A DNA stretch of 64,000 bases from Tautonia rosea. Lineage in GTDB: Bacteria; Planctomycetota; Planctomycetia; Isosphaerales; Isosphaeraceae. The stretch spans positions 186,001-250,000 of the forward strand of contig NZ_JABBYO010000009.1 of assembly GCF_012958305.1 (NCBI RefSeq), in the 5' to 3' direction. Positions 18,433 to 27,109 of the stretch are shown here, in pieces. The translations under genes were made by a program, and so were the position numbers. How positions within the stretch are numbered: position 1 is the stretch's first letter; every line of letters starts with the position of its first letter. The notes under the pieces were generated by a model. The model worked only from the letters and a program-made list of their open reading frames with translations. It was not told where the DNA came from and searched no databases.

Positions 18433-19602
18433 ATGCTGCGGATCCTGGACAGGCAGCGCTACTGGGCGTTCGTGAAGGCCTACATCATCTGCTTCGTCTC
18501 GCTCGTGGGCCTGATCGTTGTGATCGACGCCTTCGCGAACCTTGACGAGTTCGCCAAGGTCGCCAGCGGCCTCGGCCTGTTCCAGAAGATGGGCCGCTTC
18601 TACCTCGTGCGGACGAGCCTCTTCTTCGACCGGCTCAGCGGGGTCATCGCCATGATGGCCGCCGTCTTCACCGCCACCTGGATGCAACGCAACAACGAGC
18701 TGCTGGCCATGCTCGCCGCAGGAATCGGCACCAAGCGGGTGATCCGCCCGATTCTTGTATCGGCCTGCCTGGTCAATGCCTTGGCCGTCGTCAACCAGGA
18801 ATGGATCATGCCCGAAGTCGCCGACGAGCTGCAAAAGGCTCCCGACGATTTCGACGGTCGAAAAATTGTTCATTTCCACAGCCGCGAAGACCGCAATGGC
18901 ATTTCCGTCGGAGCAAGCGGCCAGGGTGATCCGAATTCGCAAACCGTGACCAAATTCCACGCCTTCTTACCAATGCCCGTCATCGGCTCGTTCGGCAGTA
19001 TCGACGCAGCCGAAGCAACCTACATTCCCGAAAATCACCCGACCGCTCCTCTGACCGGCGGCTGGTTGCTGCGCCGGGCTCGGGTCAGCCCTCCTGAAGC
19101 ACCCATCGACCCCGAAATCCTTGTCGAACTGAACGCAGAGGAAGACCTCGATGCGTTCCCGCCCTCGCTCGATGGCCTCGACGACCTGGGAGGGCGAACG
19201 CTGTTCCTGAAGTCTCGCGTGTCGTTCCGAGCGATTACAAGAGACCATCGCCAGTGGTTCCGCTACGCCTCGACCCCCGAGCTGATCACCGCCCTGGCCG
19301 ACCCGGTGAACGATCCCGAAAAGACCGAAATCGCCGTTTATTTGCACATGCGAATGCTTCGTCCGTTAATGGGCATGGCCCTGCTCTTTCTCTCCTTGCC
19401 CTTGATCCTCGGCGGCGAGGGTCGAAATACCTTTATCAACCTTGGCTTCTCACTCGGCGCGTCGGCGGCCTATTACGCCACGATCAACGTCGCGCAGTAT
19501 CTCGGCAGCAACGGCGTCTTGACGCCGATGATCGCCGCCTGGGGCCCGCTTATCGTCTTCGGAACGATCGCCGCGTCGCGATGGGATCTGATCAAATCCT
19601 GA
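18433..19602 (+). CDS. LptF/LptG-type permease (second copy)
   Basis: Partner of the preceding gene, 389 residues, same architecture: helices AYIICFVSLVGLIVVIDAFANLDEF, LVRTSLFFDRLSGVIAMMAAVFTATWMQRNNELLAMLAAG (coupling segment with NNELLAMLAAG), a periplasmic jellyroll, and C-terminal helices beginning LHMRMLRPLMGMALLFLSLPLILGG. The start ATG is preceded by GGAGGGACCAG. Together with the nearby acyltransferase and ketosynthase genes this suggests an envelope-lipid block, although the transported lipid in planctomycetes is not established from sequence. Confidence 0.88.
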   Translation: MLRILDRQRYWAFVKAYIICFVSLVGLIVVIDAFANLDEFAKVASGLGLFQKMGRFYLVRTSLFFDRLSGVIAMMAAVFTATWMQRNNELLAMLAAGIGTKRVIRPILVSACLVNALAVVNQEWIMPEVADELQKAPDDFDGRKIVHFHSREDRNGISVGASGQGDPNSQTVTKFHAFLPMPVIGSFGSIDAAEATYIPENHPTAPLTGGWLLRRARVSPPEAPIDPEILVELNAEEDLDAFPPSLDGLDDLGGRTLFLKSRVSFRAITRDHRQWFRYASTPELITALADPVNDPEKTEIAVYLHMRMLRPLMGMALLFLSLPLILGGEGRNTFINLGFSLGASAAYYATINVAQYLGSNGVLTPMIAAWGPLIVFGTIAASRWDLIKS

Positions 19603-19648
19603 CGACACCAGCCCTCGGTCAGGACTCCTTGCTCGTCCCCGAAGACGA

Positions 19649-20929
19649 TCAGACGCGAGCCATGACAAGTGACGCGTTCTGGCCGCCGAAGCCGAAGCTG
19701 TTCGACAGGGCAACACGCACCTGAGTCTCTCGGGCCGTATTGGGCACGTAGTCAAGGTCGCAGTTCGGATCGGGAGTCGCCTGGTTGATCGTCGGAGGAA
19801 TGACCCCGCGATCGAGCGTAATGGCCGTTGCGGCGGCTTCCAGCGCGCCGGAGGCACCGATCAGGTGGCCGACCATCGACTTCTGCGAGCTGATTGGAAT
19901 CGTCTTCGAGCGGTGGCCGAACACCTGCTTGACGGCGTTCGTCTCCATGATGTCGTTCAAGCGGGTGCTCGTGCCGTGGGCGTTGATGTAGTCCACGTCC
20001 GAAGGGTTGGTCTTTCCTTCTTTCAACGCGGCCTTGATCGACAACGCGGCCCCCTTGCCGGTCGGCTCAGGCCGGGTGATCCCGTAGGCGTCGAACGAGG
20101 ACCCGTAGCCGACGACCTCGGCAAAAATCTTCGCGCGCCGGCGACGGGCATGCTGGAGGCTTTCGAGGACGAGCACCGCGGCCCCTTCGCCCAGGACGAA
20201 GCCGTCTCGCTCACCGTCGAAGGGGCGAGAGACCTCGGTCGGTGTCCGGGTCGATCGGCTCAGGGCGTTCATGGCCTGGTAGGCGACGATCAAGAGCGGA
20301 TCGAGCCGGCTATCGCAGCCGCCGGCGAGCATCACGTCGGCGTCTCCTCGGCCAATCAGCCGGAAGGCCTCGCCAACGGCCTGGGTGCCGGCGGCGCAGG
20401 CCGTGACGATCGTGTTGTTCGGCCCCATCGCCTGATGCAAAATCGACAGGTGCGCCGCCGCCATGTTCGGCAGGTGCTTCAAGAGCCAGAGCGGGAACAT
20501 CGACTCGGCCTGAGCGATCGAGAATTGCTTCCAGTCCAGCGCACCGTCGTTGCTCACCCCTGAGAGCATCGGGGCCGCCAGCTCACCCAGCGACATGGGC
20601 GTAATGCCCGTTCCCATGCACACACCAAATCGAGCCGGATCAAGACGGTCGGACTCCAGACCCGCGTCTTCAACCGCCAGGCCCGCGGCACCGACAGCGA
20701 AATTGACGGCGCGGCTCATGGTCTTGGCGTTCTTCTTGTGCTCCCCCAGATAGGGCATCACATCGAAGTTCTTGACCTCGCCGGCAATCCGGACCGGCAG
20801 CCCCGTTGCGTCAAAGCTCTCAATCGGGCCGACCCCGGAACGCCCCTCAGCAATCGCCTCGCTAAACGAGACGCGGCCGACGCCGTTCGGAGCCACAATT
20901 CCGATTCCCGTGATCACCACCCGGCGCAT
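19649..20929 (-). CDS. fabF: Beta-ketoacyl-ACP synthase II
   Basis: Housekeeping-type elongating ketosynthase of fatty-acid synthesis, 426 residues from MRRVVITGIGIVAPNG. Catalytic Cys178 in VTACAAGTQAVGEAF, His in INAHGTSTRLNDIMETNAV and His in KSMVGHLIGASGALEAAA. The 63 codons of open frame upstream are not homologous and the ATG at 20929 has a GGAGAGG site. It is convergent with the lptF/G-like genes, 46 bases apart, with no obvious terminator between. Confidence 0.93.
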   Translation of the reverse strand: MRRVVITGIGIVAPNGVGRVSFSEAIAEGRSGVGPIESFDATGLPVRIAGEVKNFDVMPYLGEHKKNAKTMSRAVNFAVGAAGLAVEDAGLESDRLDPARFGVCMGTGITPMSLGELAAPMLSGVSNDGALDWKQFSIAQAESMFPLWLLKHLPNMAAAHLSILHQAMGPNNTIVTACAAGTQAVGEAFRLIGRGDADVMLAGGCDSRLDPLLIVAYQAMNALSRSTRTPTEVSRPFDGERDGFVLGEGAAVLVLESLQHARRRRAKIFAEVVGYGSSFDAYGITRPEPTGKGAALSIKAALKEGKTNPSDVDYINAHGTSTRLNDIMETNAVKQVFGHRSKTIPISSQKSMVGHLIGASGALEAAATAITLDRGVIPPTINQATPDPNCDLDYVPNTARETQVRVALSNSFGFGGQNASLVMARV

Positions 20930-21322
20930 CGACACCTCTCCCTTGCCTCGCTCTCGGCTCTCGTCAAGTGGTGTGCGTCTCGTCGAGGCCCTCAACCAAC
21001 AATCGCGTTCGCGATCGTCGACACGGGCGATGCTTGATGTACTGCGCATCATACAATGCGAAATCAGCGGGAGCAAGTGAGTTTGGCCAGTCTGGGTGGT
21101 TCTGTTCGAGTATTCCAACTAGCGGAACTGTGCGAACCAAAACCGATTGTCCCGGCCACCGAACCGATGAAGTGACCCGAGGGTCTGAGCTTGCTAGAAT
21201 GGGGGGTCGCTTCGGGAGGGCTCGGAAGGGAGCGATGCTCCCGGATGAACGTCACGACATCGGGGCGACCCACGTTTTTCGTGATCATGGCGCGGTTTGC
21301 AACTTTCGGGGGAGAGCGATCG

Positions 21323-22519
21323 ATGTCCCTCCGCTTGGCGGAACGTTCCCGGTGGGTGGCCCCTTCGGCAACCATGGCAATGGCGGCCGAGGCGGCAAGG
21401 CTCAAGGCCACGGGGGTCGAGGTCTTCGACTTCTCGCTGGGAGAGCCCGATTTTCCAACGCCCGAGCACATCTGTCAGGCCGCCGAGCGGGCGATCCGAG
21501 ACGGAAAAACCCATTACACCCCCGCCGCCGGAATTCCCGAGCTGCGGGCCGCCGTCGCAAGGCACTATGCGTCATCGGTCGGTTTGCCGGTCGAACCTCA
21601 GCATGTCATCGTCTCCAACGGCGCGAAGCATTCCATTCATAACGCCTTGATGGCCCTGTGCGGTCCGGGGGATGAGGTGATCATCCCCAGCCCCTACTGG
21701 GTCAGCTACGCCGAGCTGGTCCGCCTGACCGGCGCCGAGCCGATCATTCTGGAAACGACCGAGGAGGAGGGGTTCATTCTCTCTCCCGAGCGGTTCCTGG
21801 AGGCCGTGACGCCCCGATCGAAGCTCTTGATGCTCAACAGCCCGTCGAATCCGACGGGAGTGGTCTACCCTCGGTCGGCGCTGGAGGCCCTGGCCGACGC
21901 GGTCCTCACGACCGAGGTCGGCGTCATTTCCGACGAAATCTACGAGGAACTCCTGTACGGTGATGCCGAGGCCCATTGCTTCGCCGGCCTGAGGCCGGGC
22001 CTGGCCGACCGAACCATCACCATCTCCGGAGTGAGCAAGACCTATGCCATGACCGGCTGGCGGATCGGCTGGGCCGTGGCCCCTCCGGCAGTGTCGAAAT
22101 TCATGGGAGCCTTGCAAAGCCAGGAGACGAGCAACCCCTGCTCCATCAGCCAGTGGGCGGCCCTGGAGGCGATCACCGGGCCGAAGGACCCGATCCGAGG
22201 GATGCTCGCCGAGTTCAGCAAGCGCCGCGATTACGTGATCGATCGCATCAAAGGGTTGAAGAACGTCTCCTGCATCCCGCCCCAGGGGGCCTTCTATGCG
22301 TTCATGAACGTCGAACGCCACTTCGGCCGGACCCTCGGCGGCGAGCCCATCACCGACTCGACCAGCTTCTGCCAGGCCGCGTTGCGATCGGTCAACGTGG
22401 CAATGGTCATGGGCTCGGCCTTCGGGGCTGAAGGGTTTGCCCGCGTCTCGTTCGCCACGAGCATAGAAACACTGGAACGCGGCTTCGACGCCCTCGGCCG
22501 ATTCCTGGACGGCGAGTGA
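21323..22519 (+). CDS. Aspartate/aromatic aminotransferase, class I
   Basis: 398-residue PLP enzyme of the AspC Ib subgroup (aspartate or prephenate aminotransferase). Motifs: FSLGEPDFPTPEHI, THYTPAAGIPELRAAVA, VSNGAKHSIHNALMALCGPGDEV, IPSPYWVSYAEL, NSPSNPTGVVY, ISDEIYEEL and the Schiff-base Lys in TISGVSKTYAMTGWRIGW; C-terminal FARVSFATS carries the substrate-binding Arg. Start at the ATG of MSLRLAERSRWVAPSATMAM, preceded by GGGGGAGAG; 44 upstream codons are rejected. Confidence 0.92.
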   Translation: MSLRLAERSRWVAPSATMAMAAEAARLKATGVEVFDFSLGEPDFPTPEHICQAAERAIRDGKTHYTPAAGIPELRAAVARHYASSVGLPVEPQHVIVSNGAKHSIHNALMALCGPGDEVIIPSPYWVSYAELVRLTGAEPIILETTEEEGFILSPERFLEAVTPRSKLLMLNSPSNPTGVVYPRSALEALADAVLTTEVGVISDEIYEELLYGDAEAHCFAGLRPGLADRTITISGVSKTYAMTGWRIGWAVAPPAVSKFMGALQSQETSNPCSISQWAALEAITGPKDPIRGMLAEFSKRRDYVIDRIKGLKNVSCIPPQGAFYAFMNVERHFGRTLGGEPITDSTSFCQAALRSVNVAMVMGSAFGAEGFARVSFATSIETLERGFDALGRFLDGE

Positions 22520-22562
22520 CCCGCCCTGATGCTTGAACGCGGTTTCCGCGTGCCTCGTGAGA

Positions 22563-22620
22563 GTCTGGGAAACGGGGACTGGCTCCGAGTCTTCGAAGGT
22601 GCCAGTCCCCCTTTCCCGAC
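22563..22620. repeat. Long imperfect palindrome, REP-like
   Basis: Arms of about 20 bases (GTCTGGGAAACGGGGACTGGC and GCCAGTCCCCCTTTCCCGAC) pair with one mismatch and one bulge around a 17-base centre. It lies 44 bases past the aminotransferase stop. The GGGGACTGG/CCAGTCCCC core looks like an interspersed palindrome rather than a simple terminator, but only one copy is in the window. Confidence 0.5.
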
Positions 22621-22858
22621 GAGCGGCGACAACCAGGCAGAAACCGCTCCAGAGAGGCATTCCCCGATCGTTTCGTTCGGTTGCAGGTCCCCGGCTCGGA
22701 ATTCGCTGAGCCTTGAGTTGTTGTGCTGATCGGGAGGATGACGGGCTCCCGGCGGAGGGATTTTGGGGGGATCGAACTGGCGTCTTGCCGCGCGATCGTC
22801 GGTTCTTCTAGAATAACCTCCATCCACTCCGCCTGGCGACCCGCGGGAGAGGGCAGCC
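22621..22858. other. Intergenic region without recognisable gene
   Basis: Between the palindrome behind the aminotransferase and the next small gene. A short plus-strand open frame starting at 22529 runs through the palindrome and is not gene-like. No further structure seen. Confidence 0.4.
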
Positions 22859-23341
22859 ATGACCCGGTATCTTGTCGCAGGGATGTTGCTGCCGGTTTCG
22901 ATGATGATCGCCTACCTGATCCTCCGCCGGCCGATCCGGGAGATCTGCGAGGAGATCGGCTTCGAAAAGGCTCGTCAGCGCTTCCGCCAGCAGCGCGAAC
23001 GCCTCGAAGCGCGGTTCCTCACCGCGCTGGGTCGGATTGACCCCGAGGAACAGGAATACTGGGAGCTTGCCGACTGGCGAGACGAGATCGTCTGGGCCCG
23101 CGACCGATCGACCCGGACCCTCAACGCCCTGGTCGCCGTCCGGTTCGACCCTCCCCCCTTCACCGACCTGCCCTCCCCCTACGCCACCGCCCTGTTCGAA
23201 TACCGCGACGGCAACTGGTCCACCGACGGCCAATGGTTCGACGACCTCCGGCCCGAGGAAGCCGTCGCCCTTCACCGCCAGCTTGAGCCGGTCATCGTCT
23301 CCCGCTACCGGCCGTCGCAGACCGGCGACGCGATGCTCTGA
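22859..23341 (+). CDS. Hypothetical membrane-anchored protein
   Basis: 160 residues, no family recognised. An N-terminal helix (YLVAGMLLPVSMMIAYLIL) is followed by a charged, probably coiled stretch (EEIGFEKARQRFRQQRERLEARFLTAL) and a soluble C-terminal part rich in Trp and Pro (EYWELADWRDEIVWARDRS, PPPFTDLPSPYATALFEYRDGNW). Codon use is as in neighbours. Likely a single-pass inner-membrane protein facing the cytoplasm. Confidence 0.6.
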   Translation: MTRYLVAGMLLPVSMMIAYLILRRPIREICEEIGFEKARQRFRQQRERLEARFLTALGRIDPEEQEYWELADWRDEIVWARDRSTRTLNALVAVRFDPPPFTDLPSPYATALFEYRDGNWSTDGQWFDDLRPEEAVALHRQLEPVIVSRYRPSQTGDAML

Positions 23342-23561
23342 CCGCTCGAACTCGGGTCAGAGACAACCCTAGCCATCCCTCCCAACGATCGTCACCCGGT
23401 CACTCGGCGGCATCGCCGGATTGTGCGTTCTGCTGTCCGCGGAACACGATTGGAATGTCCCAATTTCCCCCAAACACGAATGCACTTTGACATTATGGAT
23501 TGGGGTCTATCAGTACATTGAATTCCCGAGTTTTCTGACGGTCCATCCCGGAGAAGTCGTT

Positions 23562-23902
23562 CTACTCAATCAGGACGTAATAGTCCCCAGGACCACTACG
23601 GATTGGCACATTCTTGGCTTCTACACTGTGGGTCATAGTCAGAGGGTCGTAAGAAATAGGTCCAGTGCCGCTGTTGAATGTTGTGTCAGGCCCTCAAAAA
23701 CAATGGAGGCACGAAATCGCCCGTCTCCCGTTTCGGATTTAAACTCGATCTCAATGTCGAACGTTGTGTCGTTGGGTCCGACAATGATTTGCGCATCTTC
23801 GGCTGGTGTCTCGATGGTCACCTCTGCCAAGCATTTATCAGTCGAGACCAGGAAGCAAACAATTCCTGATAGCAGTAGCAGATTTGAGCGGTGCATGTTC
23901 AT
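23562..23902 (-). pseudogene. Small secreted protein gene with a frameshift
   Basis: The ATG at 23902 opens a signal peptide (SNLLLLSGIVCFLVSTDKCLAE) and a short beta-rich domain (VTIETPAEDAQIIVG... FDIEIEFKSETGDGRFRASIVFEG). In this frame a stop follows at 23639. From the GGGCC tract at 23689-23693 a different frame carries a coherent continuation, PDTTFNSGTGPISYDPLTMT...PGDYYVLIE, to a TAG at 23562. Adding one base in that tract would join both parts into about 113 residues. So this is a single-base deletion, a sequencing error, or a very recent pseudogene. It follows a DUF1559 gene by 44 bases, the usual place for a small secreted partner. Function unknown. Confidence 0.55.
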
Positions 23903-23946
23903 GTTGCGGCCCTCGATGGAGTTGCGGTTTTGTGAATTTATATCGA

Positions 23947-24915
23947 CTAGTGATCCGGAACGATTTCACCGCCAGAGCGACTACCCAATGCCCACCATAC
24001 AGTGAGAGATAGGGAATCTCGGACGAATTGCACATGCCCGTCAGCATACAGGGCATTGATTCCCCCGGAGTGGCGACTGGACGCCGTCCAAGCACCAGTG
24101 ACCGCGCCCCAATCATTGTAACATGAAATTCCGCTTATACGATTAATATGATTGTACTGGGTAAACCCAAGACCTCCAACCATCCAACCTCTCCCCTTGT
24201 CATTATCGAAAGCCGCATCTTTTACATTTAATGATCTGCACTTACGAGCAAATCTTTCTAATTGATTTGAACCACTGAAGGGGACTGATGTTGTAAAGAC
24301 TGAACCTATCTTATCTCTTGAATGAGGATCGTTAGCGAGAGCCCATTCCGCAACAGATACTGTAGAACTGAGTCCGTCTCTGAAGTCTTGTGCTCCAACA
24401 TGTTCCCCCTGTAGCGGGATTGCACCGTCTTTGTTGCCGTATTTCTGCCAACCCCTTCCTTGGTTGCCGGGATAGCTAGTAGGGGCACCAAGCGATCCCC
24501 AAGAACCGCCCATAACATTGCCAGACGTACAAAGATATGAGTTGATTTTCATCAGACCTGTGGTCTGCCGCCCTTCAGACAAGCCGAACCCTCTCGAAGG
24601 AATTCCATTTGCAAGATAATGCGTGAAATTTATACTATTATAGATATTTACATTTCCCATATGCGGAAGTATTTTCACAAGATATGAATATCCCCCAACC
24701 CCTTCTCCGGTTGGAAACTTCTGCCAGATGGATTCATAGGCATTAAGTGCTATCCCAATTTGCTTTAGGTTGTTCGCGCATTCTGCCCGGCGAGCTGCCT
24801 CTCGGGCAGCTTGGACTGCTGGCAAAACCAACCCGGCTAGGATGCCAATAATGGCAACAACAACCAAGATTTCGATTAGCGTCAAAGCCCGTCGCGATGC
24901 TAGACGGCCTTCCAT
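23947..24915 (-). CDS. DUF1559 pilin-like surface protein (AT-richer)
   Basis: 322-residue DUF1559 family protein with prepilin signal [36 protein letters not shown] (cleavage after Ala instead of Gly) and C-terminal [23 protein letters not shown]. The ATG at 24915 has a GAGGAG site 10 bases upstream. Compared with the rest of the window the coding sequence is visibly richer in A and T (codons such as ATA, TTA, AAT are common), suggesting acquisition from another source or relaxed selection. Followed by the frameshifted small secreted gene. Confidence 0.88.
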   Translation of the reverse strand: MEGRLASRRALTLIEILVVVAIIGILAGLVLPAVQAAREAARRAECANNLKQIGIALNAYESIWQKFPTGEGVGGYSYLVKILPHMGNVNIYNSINFTHYLANGIPSRGFGLSEGRQTTGLMKINSYLCTSGNVMGGSWGSLGAPTSYPGNQGRGWQKYGNKDGAIPLQGEHVGAQDFRDGLSSTVSVAEWALANDPHSRDKIGSVFTTSVPFSGSNQLERFARKCRSLNVKDAAFDNDKGRGWMVGGLGFTQYNHINRISGISCYNDWGAVTGAWTASSRHSGGINALYADGHVQFVRDSLSLTVWWALGSRSGGEIVPDH

Positions 24916-25356
24916 CACGACAATTGCTCCTCAATCGATTTCGACTTTTGGAGAATTCTATTTAGGGTAGTTTGTTGACGGATCCCCCTGTATCGTATTG
25001 TTGACCATCAGGTCAAGAGGAACACGTCAATTGTGCGTCCCATGAAAGTCGGGCGCGGCGTGCAATCGCGGCGCAATTCCTAATTGAACAACAGCTTGTG
25101 CTATTGCTGAACGAATTGGAATCCCACAGAATTTCACATAATTTACACTTCACAATTGTCGGTCCAACGCGGGCAGGTGGCCGGGGCGAGATCACCCCCC
25201 AGCCTGAGCGACCCTGGAACCGCCCAAGAATCAACAACGTGTGGCCGGGGCAAAGTGCATGTCGCCCGGCCACCCAGTCGAAGAATGATCACCCCATCGC
25301 CAAGGGAGTTCCGGGGTCGAAACGACCCCGGCCGATGGTCGAGTCGCGGGGTCCGA
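24916..25356. other. AT-rich intergenic region, divergent side of the DUF1559 gene
   Basis: Upstream of the DUF1559 gene and downstream of the RraA-like gene. Contains the TTGACC-ATCA-GGTCAA inverted repeat annotated separately. The composition changes sharply from AT-rich (to about 25,150) to GC-rich (after about 25,180). Overlapping open frames on both strands are not gene-like. Confidence 0.4.
25001..25016 (-). promoter_or_regulatory. Perfect 6-4-6 inverted repeat upstream of DUF1559 gene
   Basis: TTGACC-ATCA-GGTCAA, about 85 bases before the DUF1559 start. On the minus strand its left half doubles as a -35-like TTGACC with TACAGG 18 bases downstream as a weak -10. Could be an operator overlapping a promoter; evidence is only the symmetry. 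Confidence 0.3.
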
Positions 25357-26061
25357 TCACTCGCGGATCTTGTTCTTCATCTCGGCGCGGAGCTGAATAT
25401 AACGCTCCAGGTCGAAATCGGCGCTGCGGCAGTGTTCGAGCAGGGGGCGTTCCAGGGCCTCGACCTGGGCGCAGGCGTCGGCGAGGCGGTCGGCGACCTC
25501 GGCGGGGATGATGCAGACGCCGTGCTTGTCGGCGTGGATCAGGTCGCCGGGCTTGATCTCGACGCCGGCGATCGTCACCGGCTTGCCGAAATCGACCAGC
25601 CGCACATAGGCGTGACTGACGCACGGATTGAGGCCGAAAAGCTGGAAGCCGAGCCCTTCGACCTCATCCAGGTCTCTCGGGCAGCCGTCGGTGATGTGGC
25701 CGACGCAGCCGAGCTTCTGGTGGATCGTCGCGTTCACCTCGCCGAACTGGGCGCCGAGGCCGGGCTCGTAGTCCAGATCCTGACCGACCGCCACCTTCGG
25801 CCCCGGCTGGGCGGCGACGTAGCGGAGGTAATCGGCGTTCAGGTCGGGGCTTGGGTTCGGATCGTGCGAGGCCTTCGTCTGCGAGGTGACGGCATAGCCG
25901 ACCATCACCCCGAGGTTCGGCGTGAGGCTCCGGATGCGGTGCGGCAGGTAGCCGACGTGCCTCGGGCGGACGTTGAAGACCTCAATCGCATTGGAGATCG
26001 TCGGCGTGTTGTAGGCTTTGAGCCGTTCGATGGCATCAGGACTTAGGCAGGTGGAGGACAT
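25357..26061 (-). CDS. RraA-like protein (HMG/oxaloacetate aldolase family)
   Basis: 234-residue member of the RraA/'dimethylmenaquinone methyltransferase' family, whose characterised members are mostly 4-hydroxy-4-methyl-2-oxoglutarate aldolases, with divalent-metal-dependent C-C cleavage. Motifs: NTPTISNAIEVF at the N-terminus, GCVGHITDGCPRDLDEVEGLGFQLFGLNPCVSHAY (the active-site G-x-x-TDG-x-x-RD with Arg and Asp) and VEIKPGDLIHADKHGVCIIP. No aromatic degradation genes nearby, so the true substrate is open. Confidence 0.88.
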   Translation of the reverse strand: MSSTCLSPDAIERLKAYNTPTISNAIEVFNVRPRHVGYLPHRIRSLTPNLGVMVGYAVTSQTKASHDPNPSPDLNADYLRYVAAQPGPKVAVGQDLDYEPGLGAQFGEVNATIHQKLGCVGHITDGCPRDLDEVEGLGFQLFGLNPCVSHAYVRLVDFGKPVTIAGVEIKPGDLIHADKHGVCIIPAEVADRLADACAQVEALERPLLEHCRSADFDLERYIQLRAEMKNKIRE

Positions 26062-26313
26062 CGGGGATTGCGCTCCGTCGAGGCCGGGATTCGGGTTGAT
26101 TGCGGCAGTCTAGCACCGCGACCCGTCCAGAGCCAGCGGGACGACTTCGGCCAAGCTCGCCGAGGAATGGCATGGACGCCTACGCGGCGCCCCGGCGTCG
26201 GAACAGGCGAGCGGGGAACCGAGGTCTCCGTCCTCCTCCCTTCCCACTCTTTCTCTTCTCTGCGTCTCTGCGCGGGGCCCCCTCCCCCGTCTGACCACCC
26301 GCCAGGTCGTCGG

Positions 26314-26637
26314 TCAGGCCCCCTGGGGATCAAGCACGACGGGCGGCTCTCCCTCGCCTCGCGTCCAGGGATCGGCCGGCCCGGATCGCCAGGCGAAGCC
26401 GCCGAGCGGCAGATCCGCCAGGTCCATCAAAGTCGAGTCGAACTGCACGATTTCGCCCAGCGAGACAACCCGGGCGTCCTCCTCGAACACGTGCTCCCCA
26501 TCGAGGAACTGCCAGGAACCGTCCTCCTCGTCGTGCGTGACCAGCAGTACCGGGGTTTCGCCGTCGAGGATGCGATCGAGCGTAAACACGGCCGTTTCCG
26601 GGGGATCGGCGAAGGGCCATTGCATGTCGAGAGTCAT
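26314..26637 (-). CDS. Hypothetical cytoplasmic protein
   Basis: 107 residues from MTLDMQWPFADPPETAVFTL. The segment ILDGETPVLLVTHDEEDGSWQFLDGEHVFEEDARVVSLGEIVQFD looks like a compact alpha/beta protein and recurs in unannotated bacterial proteins as far as I recall, but I cannot name a family. The 39 upstream codons (rich in Cys, Arg, Pro) are unlikely to be translated. Confidence 0.55.
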   Translation of the reverse strand: MTLDMQWPFADPPETAVFTLDRILDGETPVLLVTHDEEDGSWQFLDGEHVFEEDARVVSLGEIVQFDSTLMDLADLPLGGFAWRSGPADPWTRGEGEPPVVLDPQGA

Positions 26638-26803
26638 GTTCAGGTCACCGCAAGAGAGGTCTCGAACCGGTTGCCGTTTGCAACCGCAACCATCGGGCCT
26701 GTTCGGAAGAACCGGGACGACGACACCCCCTGCCAAACAGTTCCGACTGGCCAATCCTGGACCGTGAGGCTACGATTCCAGAGGAAGTTCATTCGCTCTT
26801 CAC

Positions 26804-27025
26804 ATGTCACATGGAATGAGTCTCGTGAACGCCGAAGCCATCAGTCCCGAGGAACAGATCCGCCGCGTCGCCCGGGTCTTTCTCTCGATGTCAAACCCTC
26901 CCTCGCCGGGCGAACCGCCCGTGTCTCGCCCCGATCTCCGGGGCTTGATTGAAATGATCGAACGGCATCTGGAAGGCGAACTCCCTCCACTGCCTGCTCA
27001 GCAAGGTCAGGCAGCCCACGATTGA
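26804..27025 (+). CDS. Small hypothetical protein
   Basis: 73 codons (or 69 from the Met at MSLVNAEAIS). Acidic, with a short helical C-terminal part (PDLRGLIEMIERHLEGELPPL). GC-rich third positions and a hairpin right behind its stop support a real gene; there is no recognised domain. Confidence 0.4.
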   Translation: MSHGMSLVNAEAISPEEQIRRVARVFLSMSNPPSPGEPPVSRPDLRGLIEMIERHLEGELPPLPAQQGQAAHD

Positions 27026-27030
27026 ACCCC

Positions 27031-27070
27031 GTCAGTCGCTGGAACCTCCTTGCGATTCCAGTGCACTGAC
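27031..27070. terminator. Bidirectional hairpin between small gene and mutS
   Basis: GTCAGTCGCTGGAA and TTCCAGTGCACTGAC pair with a small internal bulge around an 11-base loop. It sits between two convergent genes, 5 bases after one stop and 40 bases from the other. Confidence 0.5.
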
Positions 27071-27109
27071 GTGCCCCCCTTTCGTGTTCGCCTTTTCGTG
27101 GTCTCCTTC

